This document shows positions 1 through 5,953 of a stretch of 7,815 nt of DNA, in pieces. This DNA comes from Negativicutes bacterium (GTDB lineage Bacteria; Bacillota_C; Negativicutes; Acidaminococcales; Acidaminococcaceae), in NCBI GenBank assembly GCA_009930275.1, contig RZYP01000089.1, positions 1 to 7,815 of the forward strand, read 5' to 3'. The position numbers were made by a program, and so were the translations under genes. The notes beneath the pieces were generated by a model. The model was given only the letters and a program-made list of their open reading frames with translations. It was not told where the DNA came from and did not search any database. How positions within the stretch are numbered: position 1 is the first letter of the stretch; every line of letters starts with the position of its first letter.

Positions 1-129
1 GATATAGAAATAAAATTACCAAGCCAAGAGAAAGAAAGGGATACAATCTCTAGTTTCTTCTGCGACCTCGACAATCTTATCACCCTTCATCAGCGTGAGC
101 CGTTAATCAAAATACGGAGGTACTACTGA
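1..129 (+). CDS. hsdS: Type I restriction-modification specificity subunit HsdS, C-terminal fragment (5' end outside window)
   Basis: Frame 1 is open from the first base to the TGA at 127-129 and encodes 42 residues. They include the stretch SFFCDLDNLITLHQRE, which matches the usual end of HsdS proteins (typically FF..LD..I.LHQR, following LPS..EQ..I). HsdS is the DNA-recognition subunit of type I restriction-modification enzymes. It carries two target-recognition domains separated by conserved helices, and this piece is the distal conserved helix region. After LHQRE the protein ends within about 10 residues, somewhat shorter than many relatives, which continue with a Lys/Leu-rich helix. The stop overlaps the start of the recombinase gene (TGATG), and the recombinase SD (GGAGG, 116-120) lies inside this reading frame, so the two are probably translationally coupled. 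hsdM and hsdR are expected upstream, outside the window. The family call rests on a short fragment but the motif is characteristic. Confidence 0.8.
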   Translation, partial: DIEIKLPSQEKERDTISSFFCDLDNLITLHQREPLIKIRRYY

Positions 130-1055
130 TGCTAAACGAAATAAAGAAAGACGACTTATTCTATGAATATTATGCACGATGGGTCACTGTGTATAAGAAA
201 GGGGCAATAAGGAAGGTCACAATGGACAAATATCTTATGACTCAACAATGGGTTAAGAAACTCGTTCCAGACCTCAGAGTTTGTGAGATGACAAGAATTG
301 TATATCAACAGCTTTTGAATGATTATGCCCAGCACCACGAAAGACAAACAACGATGGACTTCCATCACCAACTTAAAGGAGCAATTCTCGACGCAGTTGA
401 TGAAGGCTTAATTCCCAGAGATCCAACAAGAAAAGCAATCATCAAGGGCAAGACGCCTAACCCGAAGAAGATTAAGTATCTCAATCAGTTTGAGTTACAT
501 ACACTTCTTACTTCACTGGACTTAAAGGGCGAAGTGAATTGGGATTGGTTTATTCTTTTGGTCGCCAAAACAGGTATGAGATTTTCGGAGGCAGTTGCTC
601 TCACGCCCAAAGACTTTGACTTTTCTCATCAGACGCTATCAATAAGTAAGACTTGGGACTACAAAGGGCAGAGTGGCTTCCAACCCACGAAAAACAAATC
701 CTCAATCAGAAAAATACAGATAGATTGGCAGACAGTAATCCAGTTTTCGGAGTTAGTCAAGGGATTACCGGAGAACAAACCAATTTTTGTAACGGGAAAT
801 GTTTATAACTCTACCGTAAATGATATTTTGGCTCGTCACTGCAAACGAGCGAAAATTCCTGTTATTTCTATTCACGGGTTGCGCCATACTCACGCTTCAA
901 TTCTTCTATTTGCAGGAGTTTCTATCGCAAGCGTGGCCAGAAGACTTGGACACGCCAGTATGACAACGACGCAGAAAACTTATCTCCACATCATTCAAGA
1001 GCTTGAAAATCAGGATGTGGATTTAGTAATGCGCTCTCTGTCTGGGTTAAGCTAA
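129..1055 (+). CDS. Tyrosine recombinase, probably HsdS-associated specificity-switching recombinase
   Basis: This is a complete 308-aa tyrosine-type site-specific recombinase. An N-terminal SAM-like core-binding domain (about 10-105) precedes a catalytic domain (about 115-300). Visible catalytic residues are R151 (TGMRFSE), K188 or K190 (TKNKSS), H249 and R252 (HGLRHTH), H275 (GHAS) and the nucleophile Y285 (TYLH), so the enzyme should be active. The ATG at 129 is preceded by GGAGG with an 8-nt spacer and overlaps the hsdS stop by one base. In Streptococcus and other Firmicutes, recombinases in this position (for example CreX) invert hsdS segments to change restriction specificity. From memory this protein closely resembles recombinases annotated beside hsdS genes in lactobacilli and enterococci. 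That role is inferred from context. No silent hsdS copy or inverted repeat is visible downstream, so partners would have to lie upstream. The alternative is an ICE or prophage integrase. Confidence 0.85.
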   Translation: MLNEIKKDDLFYEYYARWVTVYKKGAIRKVTMDKYLMTQQWVKKLVPDLRVCEMTRIVYQQLLNDYAQHHERQTTMDFHHQLKGAILDAVDEGLIPRDPTRKAIIKGKTPNPKKIKYLNQFELHTLLTSLDLKGEVNWDWFILLVAKTGMRFSEAVALTPKDFDFSHQTLSISKTWDYKGQSGFQPTKNKSSIRKIQIDWQTVIQFSELVKGLPENKPIFVTGNVYNSTVNDILARHCKRAKIPVISIHGLRHTHASILLFAGVSIASVARRLGHASMTTTQKTYLHIIQELENQDVDLVMRSLSGLS

Positions 1056-1093
1056 TCATTAAATCATTCGACTTATGTTGACGAAGGGGATAA

Positions 1094-1124
1094 AAAAGAT
1101 GCTACCTTGATGGCAGCATCTTTT
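1094..1124. terminator. Bidirectional intrinsic terminator between convergent genes
   Basis: AAAAGATGCTACC (1094-1106) pairs with GGCAGCATCTTTT (1112-1124) around a 5-nt loop, with a single A-C mismatch. On the plus strand the stem ends in TTTT followed by ATTATA, after the recombinase. On the minus strand it ends in a run of six T, directly after the stop of the leftward operon at 1126. It can therefore serve both converging units. Confidence 0.85.
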
Positions 1125-1125
1125 A

Positions 1126-1554
1126 TTATACGGCATATAACTGTTTTCTCTTTTGTCGTTCTCTGTATCGCTTACTTCGGATACGAGATTGTTCTCTCCT
1201 AGTTTCAAGAGTGAGTTCTTTCATTTCTTCTTCAAATCTGCGTTTATCCTCAGCCTTAAAAGTAGCAACGATTGAGTCAACGGAGGGATATTGTTCTTTT
1301 GAGCAATCTTTCAGCCTAAAACCATAGTTGTCAAGCGTTCTGATGAGCCGTTCAAATCTCATAAAGCTATGTACAGGCTGATTGAAGAAAAACCAAGCGT
1401 CATTGTGAATAAGCTGCCCGATAGTCCGAAAACCGAGTCTTCGGTAGTAGTTATAATCGGAAACACTTAGGTCTAAATCGCCTATATCAGAGGTTTCATC
1501 TGTGATGTCATCTTCAATGAAACAATGTGTTTCTTCCCGTACTTCAATGCTCAT
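1126..1554 (-). CDS. Protein with RNA polymerase alpha-CTD-like domain and basic C-terminal helix
   Basis: This 142-aa protein is the last gene of the leftward operon. Residues about 24-82 follow the pattern of the RNA polymerase alpha-subunit C-terminal domain: DLDLSVSDYNYYRRLGFRTI is aligned by eye with the ELDLSVRSYNCLKRAGI-type motif, followed by GQLI and, after a variable loop, a helix ending LDNYGFRLKD like the final alpha-CTD helix. The acidic N-terminus (1-25) and a strongly basic, probably helical tail (about 104-138, rich in RxxR) flank it. The alpha-CTD contacts UP-element DNA and activators. A free-standing copy on a mobile element could bind DNA or influence host polymerase, but this is inference. 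The ATG at 1554 has GGGG 7 nt upstream on the minus strand. The stop is directly at the shared terminator. The alpha-CTD resemblance is fairly clear; the function is unknown. Confidence 0.65.
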   Translation of the reverse strand: MSIEVREETHCFIEDDITDETSDIGDLDLSVSDYNYYRRLGFRTIGQLIHNDAWFFFNQPVHSFMRFERLIRTLDNYGFRLKDCSKEQYPSVDSIVATFKAEDKRRFEEEMKELTLETRREQSRIRSKRYRERQKRKQLYAV

Positions 1555-1569
1555 CTTAACACCCCGTCT

Positions 1570-2004
1570 TTATTCCTGATATTTGTCACTTGTTAAAAGC
1601 ACCGCAGGAGTATATTCAGTATCCGGTACTACTCTTTTTAGAATAGAGAAGCATTCCTTAAACTCATCTCCGGTGCAGAAAAAGGACTTGCTTGTTTTTG
1701 TTCTATCCTCAAATGTTACTGTAAACTTAATTGAACCAACATCGGTACAAAATACCTCTATACCGCTATTCAAAATATCACGGACTGCGCAGCAAGCATC
1801 ATCAAAAGACTTCCCGAAAAGTGGACTGGTTGTTTTATAAGTCCATTTGCGTATAGGGTTTATTTCTGTTTCGCAAGCAGGAAGATATTCATACTTTGCA
1901 GCACCACGCTCAATAGTGAATTTATCTGTATAAGCTTCCTCGTATGGTCCGTATCCCGACTCACCGTATATGGCTATTCTCTTTATTGTTTGCTTCTTTT
2001 CCAT
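1570..2004 (-). CDS. Unrecognised 144-aa protein of the leftward operon
   Basis: I do not recognise this family. The ATG at 2004 is chosen over an upstream TTG at 2019 because GAGG lies 9 nt before the ATG. The TTG would overlap the end of the upstream gene and has no good SD. The protein starts MEKKQTIKRIAIYGES and has no signal peptide or membrane segment. It appears to be a soluble alternating alpha/beta protein with a beta-rich part (GIEVFCTDVGSIKFTVTFED, about 85-104) and a FFCTGDEF-type segment followed by a helix. Five cysteines are scattered without a CxxC pair, so a zinc site is not indicated. It sits 15 bp upstream of the alpha-CTD-like gene and is presumably co-transcribed with the repressor and ImmA-like protease. 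Confidence 0.6.
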   Translation of the reverse strand: MEKKQTIKRIAIYGESGYGPYEEAYTDKFTIERGAAKYEYLPACETEINPIRKWTYKTTSPLFGKSFDDACCAVRDILNSGIEVFCTDVGSIKFTVTFEDRTKTSKSFFCTGDEFKECFSILKRVVPDTEYTPAVLLTSDKYQE

Positions 2005-2015
2005 TTGGAATAACC

Positions 2016-2240
2016 TCAAATCCTATTGTCTATTTTATGGTTTCGGCTGAAATCAACCACTTGATTATTCATTGATATTTTACCGACTGAATATCCGTAA
2101 TCGACAGCTTCCTTCTTTGCATTTAGAAACGAATGGTCTATCTCAAATCCGAGTATCTCCTTTATTCTGTCAAATGAAAGCTCTATCATATCACTTCCGT
2201 CTGACTGCAAAAATTGCCACAGAGGTTCATATTTGCTCAT
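2016..2240 (-). CDS. Small conserved protein resembling DUF7662
   Basis: This is a 74-aa soluble protein beginning MSKYEPLWQFLQSDGSD. The layout of Y.PLW.FL, an acidic helix with SFDRIKEILGFEID, then HSFLNAKKEAVDYGYSVGKI and a final FSR matches, as far as I recall, small proteins of Firmicutes and other bacteria grouped as DUF7662. These have no experimentally assigned function that I know of. The Ile-Lys-Glu-Ile-Leu-Gly helix and the following GYSVGKI segment resemble a small winged-helix-like arrangement, but that is speculative. The ATG at 2240 has AAAGGG about 10 nt upstream on the minus strand, a weak SD. Its TGA at 2016-2018 lies 11 bp before the next ATG (2004). It is part of the repressor-ImmA operon. 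Confidence 0.6.
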   Translation of the reverse strand: MSKYEPLWQFLQSDGSDMIELSFDRIKEILGFEIDHSFLNAKKEAVDYGYSVGKISMNNQVVDFSRNHKIDNRI

Positions 2241-2266
2241 TCTTCATTTTCCCTTTTACCTTTCTT

Positions 2267-2782
2267 CTATTTCAAAAAATCATTCCTATGTTCTTGCTGG
2301 CGCAGACGGTATCCCTGAGCAATAAGCGTGTCCGCTTTCAGTGCAACAAGGTTTATATCGGAACGCATCACCCTTGCAATTTGCTGAATGTCATATCCTC
2401 GTTCAATGTATTCGAGTATCTCATCATCCGGCAGAGAAATCTGTGCAGTAAAGATGTTAGCTTCATATTCCATACGATTTTCACGCATATCAAAGATGTT
2501 GAATTCTTTGAAGCCTCCAACCGCAATGGCTTCATCACGATGTAAGGTGTCGTGTCCTATTTCGTGTAACATAACAATTCGCTCCATCACCGGATGGAGA
2601 TTATTCTTTAGAAATATAAAGCGATTGCGCATAAGGACTTTATACGCTCCACGCTGAGTTTTGAAGTCGCACGGAATAACTTCAACGCCAATCTCTTTTG
2701 CAATCCGAAAAGGATCACGGGTATTGCAATCTCTGGCTATCTTATTAGCCGCTTTTACAATCTCAAGAGTTTTGATGTCCAC
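2267..2782 (-). CDS. immA: ImmA/IrrE family metallopeptidase, partner of the upstream repressor
   Basis: This 171-aa zinc metallopeptidase belongs to the ImmA/IrrE (peptidase_M78) family. HEIGH at about 73-77 is the HExxH zinc-binding and catalytic motif, and EYEAN at about 105-109 supplies the third ligand region typical of the family. The fold continues with a C-terminal helical, HTH-like part (YDIQQIARVMRSDINLVALK). The GTG at 2782 is preferred because a strong SD (GGGGG, 2791-2795) lies 8 nt before it. A GTG at 2809 would add nine residues but has no SD. In ICEBs1, ImmA cleaves the repressor ImmR when activated by DNA damage or quorum signals. Here the gene directly follows an XRE repressor on the same strand, so the same partnership is very likely. 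It is one of two ImmA-like genes in the window. Confidence 0.85.
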   Translation of the reverse strand: MDIKTLEIVKAANKIARDCNTRDPFRIAKEIGVEVIPCDFKTQRGAYKVLMRNRFIFLKNNLHPVMERIVMLHEIGHDTLHRDEAIAVGGFKEFNIFDMRENRMEYEANIFTAQISLPDDEILEYIERGYDIQQIARVMRSDINLVALKADTLIAQGYRLRQQEHRNDFLK

Positions 2783-2855
2783 TAAACACACCCCCTTTGA
2801 TAATTCCACACTACTATATTATCATTATTCAAGTACCATAATACGGACATTTGAA

Positions 2856-3269
2856 TTATTCGTTGTCTTTACGGTACTTTTTCGGCGTGTATTTCTTGTT
2901 CTTTTCTTTTGCAATCCAATAAGCCTCCTGAATACCTTTCATCATCTCGTCAAGGTCTTCATCAGCTAAATTACCGCCTGCAAACAGACCGGACACTTCA
3001 GAAAGAAGTTCCTGCGCTTGTTTTGCTCCACGGGAACCGTACTTTGCTGATGCATCGGTTACAAAGCCATCTTCCTCTGTCATCAGATAATTTATATCGA
3101 CATTCAATGCTTCCGCAAGCTTTGAATACACCTCACGCTTTTTGGGGTATCTTTCCTGCACCTCGTAATTTGTAATGGTGCGGAGGGATACTCCTATTTT
3201 TTTTGCGAGGTCTTCTTGGCTCAATCCTGCTCTAACACGGGCTTCTCTGACCTTTTCCCCGAATTTCAT
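2856..3269 (-). CDS. XRE-family (Cro/CI, ImmR-like) transcriptional repressor
   Basis: This is a 137-aa repressor. The N-terminal HTH_3 domain spans about 5-62 (REARVRAGLSQEDLAKKIGV then SLRTITNYEVQ, the helix-turn-helix). A linker follows, then a C-terminal region with SGLFAGGNLADEDLDEMMKG and a lysine-rich tail (KNKKYTPKKYRK) that I recall as common in Clostridia ICE repressors. The ATG at 3269 is chosen because AGGAGG lies 8 nt upstream; the longer ORF from 3293 lacks an SD. The gene is divergent from the translesion polymerase operon and faces a cluster of ACGCAA/TTGCGT sites, its probable operators. Its likely role is to keep the rightward operon off until the ImmA-type protease removes it. 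A substrate cleavage site cannot be read from the sequence. Confidence 0.88.
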   Translation of the reverse strand: MKFGEKVREARVRAGLSQEDLAKKIGVSLRTITNYEVQERYPKKREVYSKLAEALNVDINYLMTEEDGFVTDASAKYGSRGAKQAQELLSEVSGLFAGGNLADEDLDEMMKGIQEAYWIAKEKNKKYTPKKYRKDNE

Positions 3270-3304
3270 AATTGGTTCCTCCTTTAGCTTCACAGAGAGT
3301 TAGA

Positions 3305-3333
3305 AAGTTATTTGCGTATTTTCTATTGACAAA
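3305..3333 (-). promoter_or_regulatory. Weak candidate promoter for the leftward repressor operon
   Basis: On the minus strand TTGTCA (3333-3328) is followed after 17 nt by a poor -10, or after 16 nt by TAACTT (3310-3305). The -35 would overlap the forward -35. A TTGCGT half-site (3312-3317) lies in the spacer, which would allow autoregulation. The -10 is far from consensus, so this is only a suggestion. Confidence 0.3.
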
Positions 3334-3354
3334 CGCAACACAGTTTCGTATAAT
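3326..3354 (+). promoter_or_regulatory. Consensus sigma-A promoter of the rightward polymerase operon
   Basis: TTGACA (3326-3331), a 17-nt spacer and TATAAT (3349-3354) match the vegetative consensus at all twelve positions. Transcription would start near 3361. A promoter this strong in front of a translesion polymerase needs tight repression, which fits the operators lying in its spacer and over the start site. Confidence 0.9.
3333..3349. promoter_or_regulatory. Probable repressor operator O1 (imperfect)
   Basis: ACGCAA, 5 nt, TTTCGT: the same architecture as O2 with one mismatch. It lies between the -35 and -10 boxes of the rightward promoter, so a bound repressor would block polymerase directly. 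The binding protein is inferred to be the divergent XRE repressor. Confidence 0.65.
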
Positions 3355-3360
3355 AAAGAC

Positions 3361-3377
3361 ACGCAATTAACTTGCGT
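3361..3377. promoter_or_regulatory. Probable repressor operator O2 (perfect inverted repeat)
   Basis: ACGCAA-TTAAC-TTGCGT is a perfect 6+6 inverted repeat beginning at the predicted transcription start. Additional TTGCGT half-sites occur at 3312-3317 and 3395-3400. The recurrence of this hexamer only around the divergent promoter region supports a repressor-binding cluster. Confidence 0.75.
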
Positions 3378-3424
3378 ATATATCTTAACCTATGTTGCGT
3401 ACAATGTCAAGGGGGCTACGAAAA

Positions 3425-4660
3425 ATGTCACGAAATATTCTGCACTGCGATATGAATAACTTCTACGCTTCAGTAGAATGTATGCTTGACCCTTCGCTCA
3501 GAAGTCACCCAGTGGCAGTATGCGGCTCTGTTGAGGAACGACACGGTATTGTCCTTGCAAAGAACTACGCTGCGAAAGCTTTTGATGTTAAAACCGGAGA
3601 TGCGGTTTGGCAGGCAAAGCAGAAATGTAAGGACTTGGTTGTTGTCCCACCGCATTATGAGGAATATATAAAATATTCAAAGCTGGCACGAAGCGTTTAC
3701 AGCCGCTATACAGACCAAGTGGAACCGTATGGTATGGATGAATGCTGGCTTGACATCAGCGGAACAGAGAGCATATTCGGCTCACCTGAAAAGGTAGCCA
3801 ACGAAATCCGAGAAACAATCAAGTTTGAACTCGGACTTACTATTTCGGTCGGTGTCTCTTTCAATAAGATATTTGCGAAACTCGGCTCAGATATGAAGAA
3901 GCCCGATGCAGTTACGGTTATTGAAAAAGACACTTTCCGAGAAAAGATTTGGGGACTTCCTGCTGCTGACCTACTTGGAGTAGGTCGTGCAACGCAGCGT
4001 GTTTTAGATAACTATTGTATTCGTACTATCGGTGACTTGGCAAACACCAACCCGGACTTTCTGAAAAGCAGGCTTGGAAAGAACGGAATAGCTTTGTGGA
4101 ATTTCGCTAATGGCAATGACCATTCAATCGTGGCAAAGCAAGATTTCGTTTCTCCGGTAAAGAGCGTCGGTCACGGAACTACAACAGTTGCAGACTTGGA
4201 GAACAGCGAACAGGTGTGGGCGGTTTTCCTTGAACTTACACAGGAAATAGGACACAAACTCCGTGTCCACCGGAAATGCGCTGAGGGAGTCGCAATTCAT
4301 ATCCGGGACAACACCTTATTTACAAAGCAGTGGCAAGTAAAGATTTCGCTGCCAACACAATCGCCAATGGTGATAGCCAAAACTGCTTTTGCGCTTTTCA
4401 AGCAAAAGTATTCTTGGACAAATACCATACGCTCAGTCACGGTACAGGCAATCAACCTTATCCCACAGGATACGCCCCGTCAGATTGACCTTTTTACTGA
4501 TGTCGAGAAAATAGACAAGATTGAGCGACTTGATATGTGTATTGAAGAAATACGGCGTCGTTTTGGAAATGACAGCATACGAAATGCTGTCTTATGTTCT
4601 AATAGCAAAATGCCTCCGGCAAGAGTTGAGATTACGATGCCGACAGGTATGATTGGTTAA
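3425..4660 (+). CDS. Y-family translesion DNA polymerase (DinB/UmuC-like)
   Basis: This 411-aa error-prone polymerase begins ILHCDMNNFYASVE, carrying the first catalytic Asp (D9) and the steric-gate Tyr (Y14). The second metal-binding pair is in GMDECWLD (D105, E106). A helix-hairpin-helix thumb (about 182-206, LLGVGRATQRVL) and a little-finger domain follow. RQIDLF near 352-357 is a canonical beta-clamp-binding motif (QxDLF). Such enzymes copy past DNA lesions and raise mutation rates. DMNNFYAS is closer to the UmuC/UvrX mobile-element branch than to chromosomal DinB (DMDAFFAS). The start at 3425 follows GGGGG with a 9-nt spacer; an ATG at 3392 has no SD. It is the first gene of the operon, directly under the repressor-controlled promoter, so expression should rise on element induction or DNA damage. 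Confidence 0.92.
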   Translation: MSRNILHCDMNNFYASVECMLDPSLRSHPVAVCGSVEERHGIVLAKNYAAKAFDVKTGDAVWQAKQKCKDLVVVPPHYEEYIKYSKLARSVYSRYTDQVEPYGMDECWLDISGTESIFGSPEKVANEIRETIKFELGLTISVGVSFNKIFAKLGSDMKKPDAVTVIEKDTFREKIWGLPAADLLGVGRATQRVLDNYCIRTIGDLANTNPDFLKSRLGKNGIALWNFANGNDHSIVAKQDFVSPVKSVGHGTTTVADLENSEQVWAVFLELTQEIGHKLRVHRKCAEGVAIHIRDNTLFTKQWQVKISLPTQSPMVIAKTAFALFKQKYSWTNTIRSVTVQAINLIPQDTPRQIDLFTDVEKIDKIERLDMCIEEIRRRFGNDSIRNAVLCSNSKMPPARVEITMPTGMIG

Positions 4661-4676
4661 GGAGGATAACAACGAA

Positions 4677-4925
4677 ATGGAAGAAGAACGAAAAAAGCTC
4701 TATGTAGAAGTTGAAGTGACGCATCGTGCTGACGGAACTTGCCGTCCAAACAGTATTAAGATTGATGATGACCTTTTTGAGATAGACCGAGTGCGACACG
4801 CTTGCAGAGCAGCAGCCACAAAAGTCGGTGGTACAGGTATTCGCTATACCGTTGTTATCAGAGGAACAGAAACCTATCTGTTTGATGAGGAAAACGGAAA
4901 ATGGTTTGTAGAAGGTAAATCATAA
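4677..4925 (+). CDS. Small conserved companion of the Y-family polymerase, possibly DUF6504-like
   Basis: This 82-aa soluble protein starts at ATG 4677, 11 nt after GGAGG (4661-4665), and 16 bp after the polymerase stop. It has the pattern of a short beta-barrel: basic strand LYVEVEVTHRADG, then IKIDDDLFEIDRVRHAC, TKVGGTGIRYTVVIRG, TETYLFDEENGKWFVE. I recall close relatives next to UmuC-like polymerases in Clostridia elements, without a known function. The order of strands (R.Y.V.RV ... RY.V.....YEL..D...W.L) is reminiscent of DUF6504, found beside ImuB/DnaE2 mutasome genes in actinobacteria. That link is by-eye inference. Its tight position suggests an accessory role with the polymerase. A TTG at 4653 overlapping the polymerase stop is a less likely start. 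Confidence 0.7.
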   Translation: MEEERKKLYVEVEVTHRADGTCRPNSIKIDDDLFEIDRVRHACRAAATKVGGTGIRYTVVIRGTETYLFDEENGKWFVEGKS

Positions 4926-4939
4926 AGGAGGAATGTCTT

Positions 4940-5659
4940 TTGAAATGTTTATCACGACAAAATATTGAAACAATCGCAGCTCGTGTTGTGAACGCTTATT
5001 ATCAGCTCCCTGAACTTCAGGGAAAGCCTATACATCGGATTGATCCGGAATTACTACTGACAGATTTGCTCGGTTTGAGCATTGACTATCAGCACTTATC
5101 GCTTGACAGTTCAATCCTCGGTCTGACTTCGGTTACTCCATTTGGGATTGAGGTATTTGGAGAAGATGATTCAGAAGCTATCTATTTCTTGGATGGGAAG
5201 ACAGTTCTGATTGAAGAAGAACTTCGTATGGACGCAACACAACAGGGACGATGTAACTTTACAATCGCTCACGAAGGCAGCCATCAGATTTTCAAAATGC
5301 TCTATCCAAGAGAATACGGCGGTAATATTCAAACGCCAAAGCTTCATTTCTACCGGGTTAATTCTGAAAGAAACAAGCCTATTTCTGATTGGGAGGAATG
5401 GCAGGCAAACGCTTTGGCATCTGCAATTCTATTACCCAAAGAGCTTGTGGCAAAAGGTATGTTTATGTTCGGACTTGGCGAGAAAATCACTGTTCTGAAC
5501 AAGGTCTATTACTCTGAGGTTTATGAGAGGTTCAAAGACCTTGCTACATTCTTGGGTGTTTCAAAGACCGCACTGGCAATTCGTCTGAAACAGCTCGGTA
5601 TGCTTGCTGAGGATTATATTGATAATCCTCAGCGACTTATCGAAGTGGTGTATGACTGA
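4940..5659 (+). CDS. Second ImmA/IrrE family metallopeptidase
   Basis: This 239-aa zinc peptidase of the ImmA/IrrE family has HEGSH (111-115) as the HExxH motif, preceded by RCNFTIA as usual. EEWQANALASAILLP (152-166) supplies the family's downstream acidic ligand and conserved AN. The C-terminus (about 198-222, FKDLATFLGVSKTALAIRLK) is HTH-like. It is about 70 residues longer than the protease in the leftward operon, and its N-terminus differs, so it is a paralogue rather than a recent duplicate. The TTG start at 4940 is supported by AAAGGAGG with an 8-nt spacer; nearby ATGs are out of frame. It lies 14 bp after the companion gene in the damage-response operon. It may cleave the XRE repressor or another regulator; the substrate cannot be told from sequence. 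Confidence 0.85.
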   Translation: MKCLSRQNIETIAARVVNAYYQLPELQGKPIHRIDPELLLTDLLGLSIDYQHLSLDSSILGLTSVTPFGIEVFGEDDSEAIYFLDGKTVLIEEELRMDATQQGRCNFTIAHEGSHQIFKMLYPREYGGNIQTPKLHFYRVNSERNKPISDWEEWQANALASAILLPKELVAKGMFMFGLGEKITVLNKVYYSEVYERFKDLATFLGVSKTALAIRLKQLGMLAEDYIDNPQRLIEVVYD

Positions 5660-5670
5660 GGTGGTTGCCT

Positions 5671-5886
5671 ATGAAAGAAGATAAGATGAAGGTCATTGTG
5701 AAGTGTCCCTGCTGTGACTGGCGAATACTTGATAAGGTTACGCCTGCTTCGGGAATAATTGAAGTCAAGTGTCCGAAATGCCATAAGGTTGTGGCTGTGG
5801 ATTTATCACTTCGCAGAATGATTAAATACAGACTGGCAATGATGCCGTCAGGACTATATGAAAGGGCGCAAAACAGAATAAGGTAA
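5671..5886 (+). CDS. Small zinc-ribbon protein
   Basis: This 71-aa protein has two CxxC knuckles: C12-P-C-C15 and C34-P-K-C37, about 18 residues apart, in a typical zinc-ribbon layout (VKCPCCDWRI ... EVKCPKCHKV). A basic helical tail follows (LRRMIKYRLA). Proteins of this kind often bind DNA, RNA or protein partners. No specific function is recognised. The ATG at 5671 has GAGG 9 nt upstream, overlapping the TGA of the preceding protease. A TTG six bases earlier is less likely. It is the last gene before the structured RNA region and is presumably co-transcribed from the promoter at 3326. Confidence 0.75.
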   Translation: MKEDKMKVIVKCPCCDWRILDKVTPASGIIEVKCPKCHKVVAVDLSLRRMIKYRLAMMPSGLYERAQNRIR

Positions 5887-5902
5887 GTCACTCTTTGTAC
5901 CG

Positions 5903-5936
5903 AGCCACGGGTCTGTGGTTTAGCATCTGCTGAACC
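5903..5936 (+). promoter_or_regulatory. Two overlapping, mutually exclusive small RNA hairpins
   Basis: Hairpin A pairs AGCCAC (5903-5908) with GTGGTT (5915-5920). Hairpin B pairs GGTTTAGCA (5917-5925) with TGCTGAACC (5928-5936). They share bases 5917-5920, so only one can form fully. Their position just before a long terminator suggests a conformational switch, but no ligand or protein partner is evident. Confidence 0.45.
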
Positions 5937-5953
5937 CTCCAAGTCACCAAATT

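Noticed and set aside
129..1055. Recombinase as the integrase of the mobile element
   Set aside because: Not excluded, but the stop/start overlap with hsdS and the resemblance to hsdS-linked recombinases make a specificity-switching role more likely; no attachment site was seen.
1583..1840. 85-aa plus-strand ORF
   Set aside because: Antisense shadow of the 144-aa gene; no SD or recognisable motif.
2072..2545. 157-aa plus-strand ORF opposite the ImmA-like gene
   Set aside because: It is antisense to a gene with a clear HExxH motif and good SD, and its translation has no recognisable domain.
2388..3175. Three further plus-strand ORFs of 88 to 102 aa within the leftward operon
   Set aside because: All lie antisense to the protease or repressor genes and have low-complexity or arginine/serine-rich shadow translations.
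3392..3424. Upstream ATG that would extend the polymerase by 11 residues
   Set aside because: No SD precedes it, it overlaps a TTGCGT half-site and it is very close to the transcription start, while 3425 has a strong SD.
5637..5942. 101-aa minus-strand ORF across the zinc-ribbon gene
   Set aside because: It is antisense to a gene with paired CxxC motifs and covers the structured RNA region.
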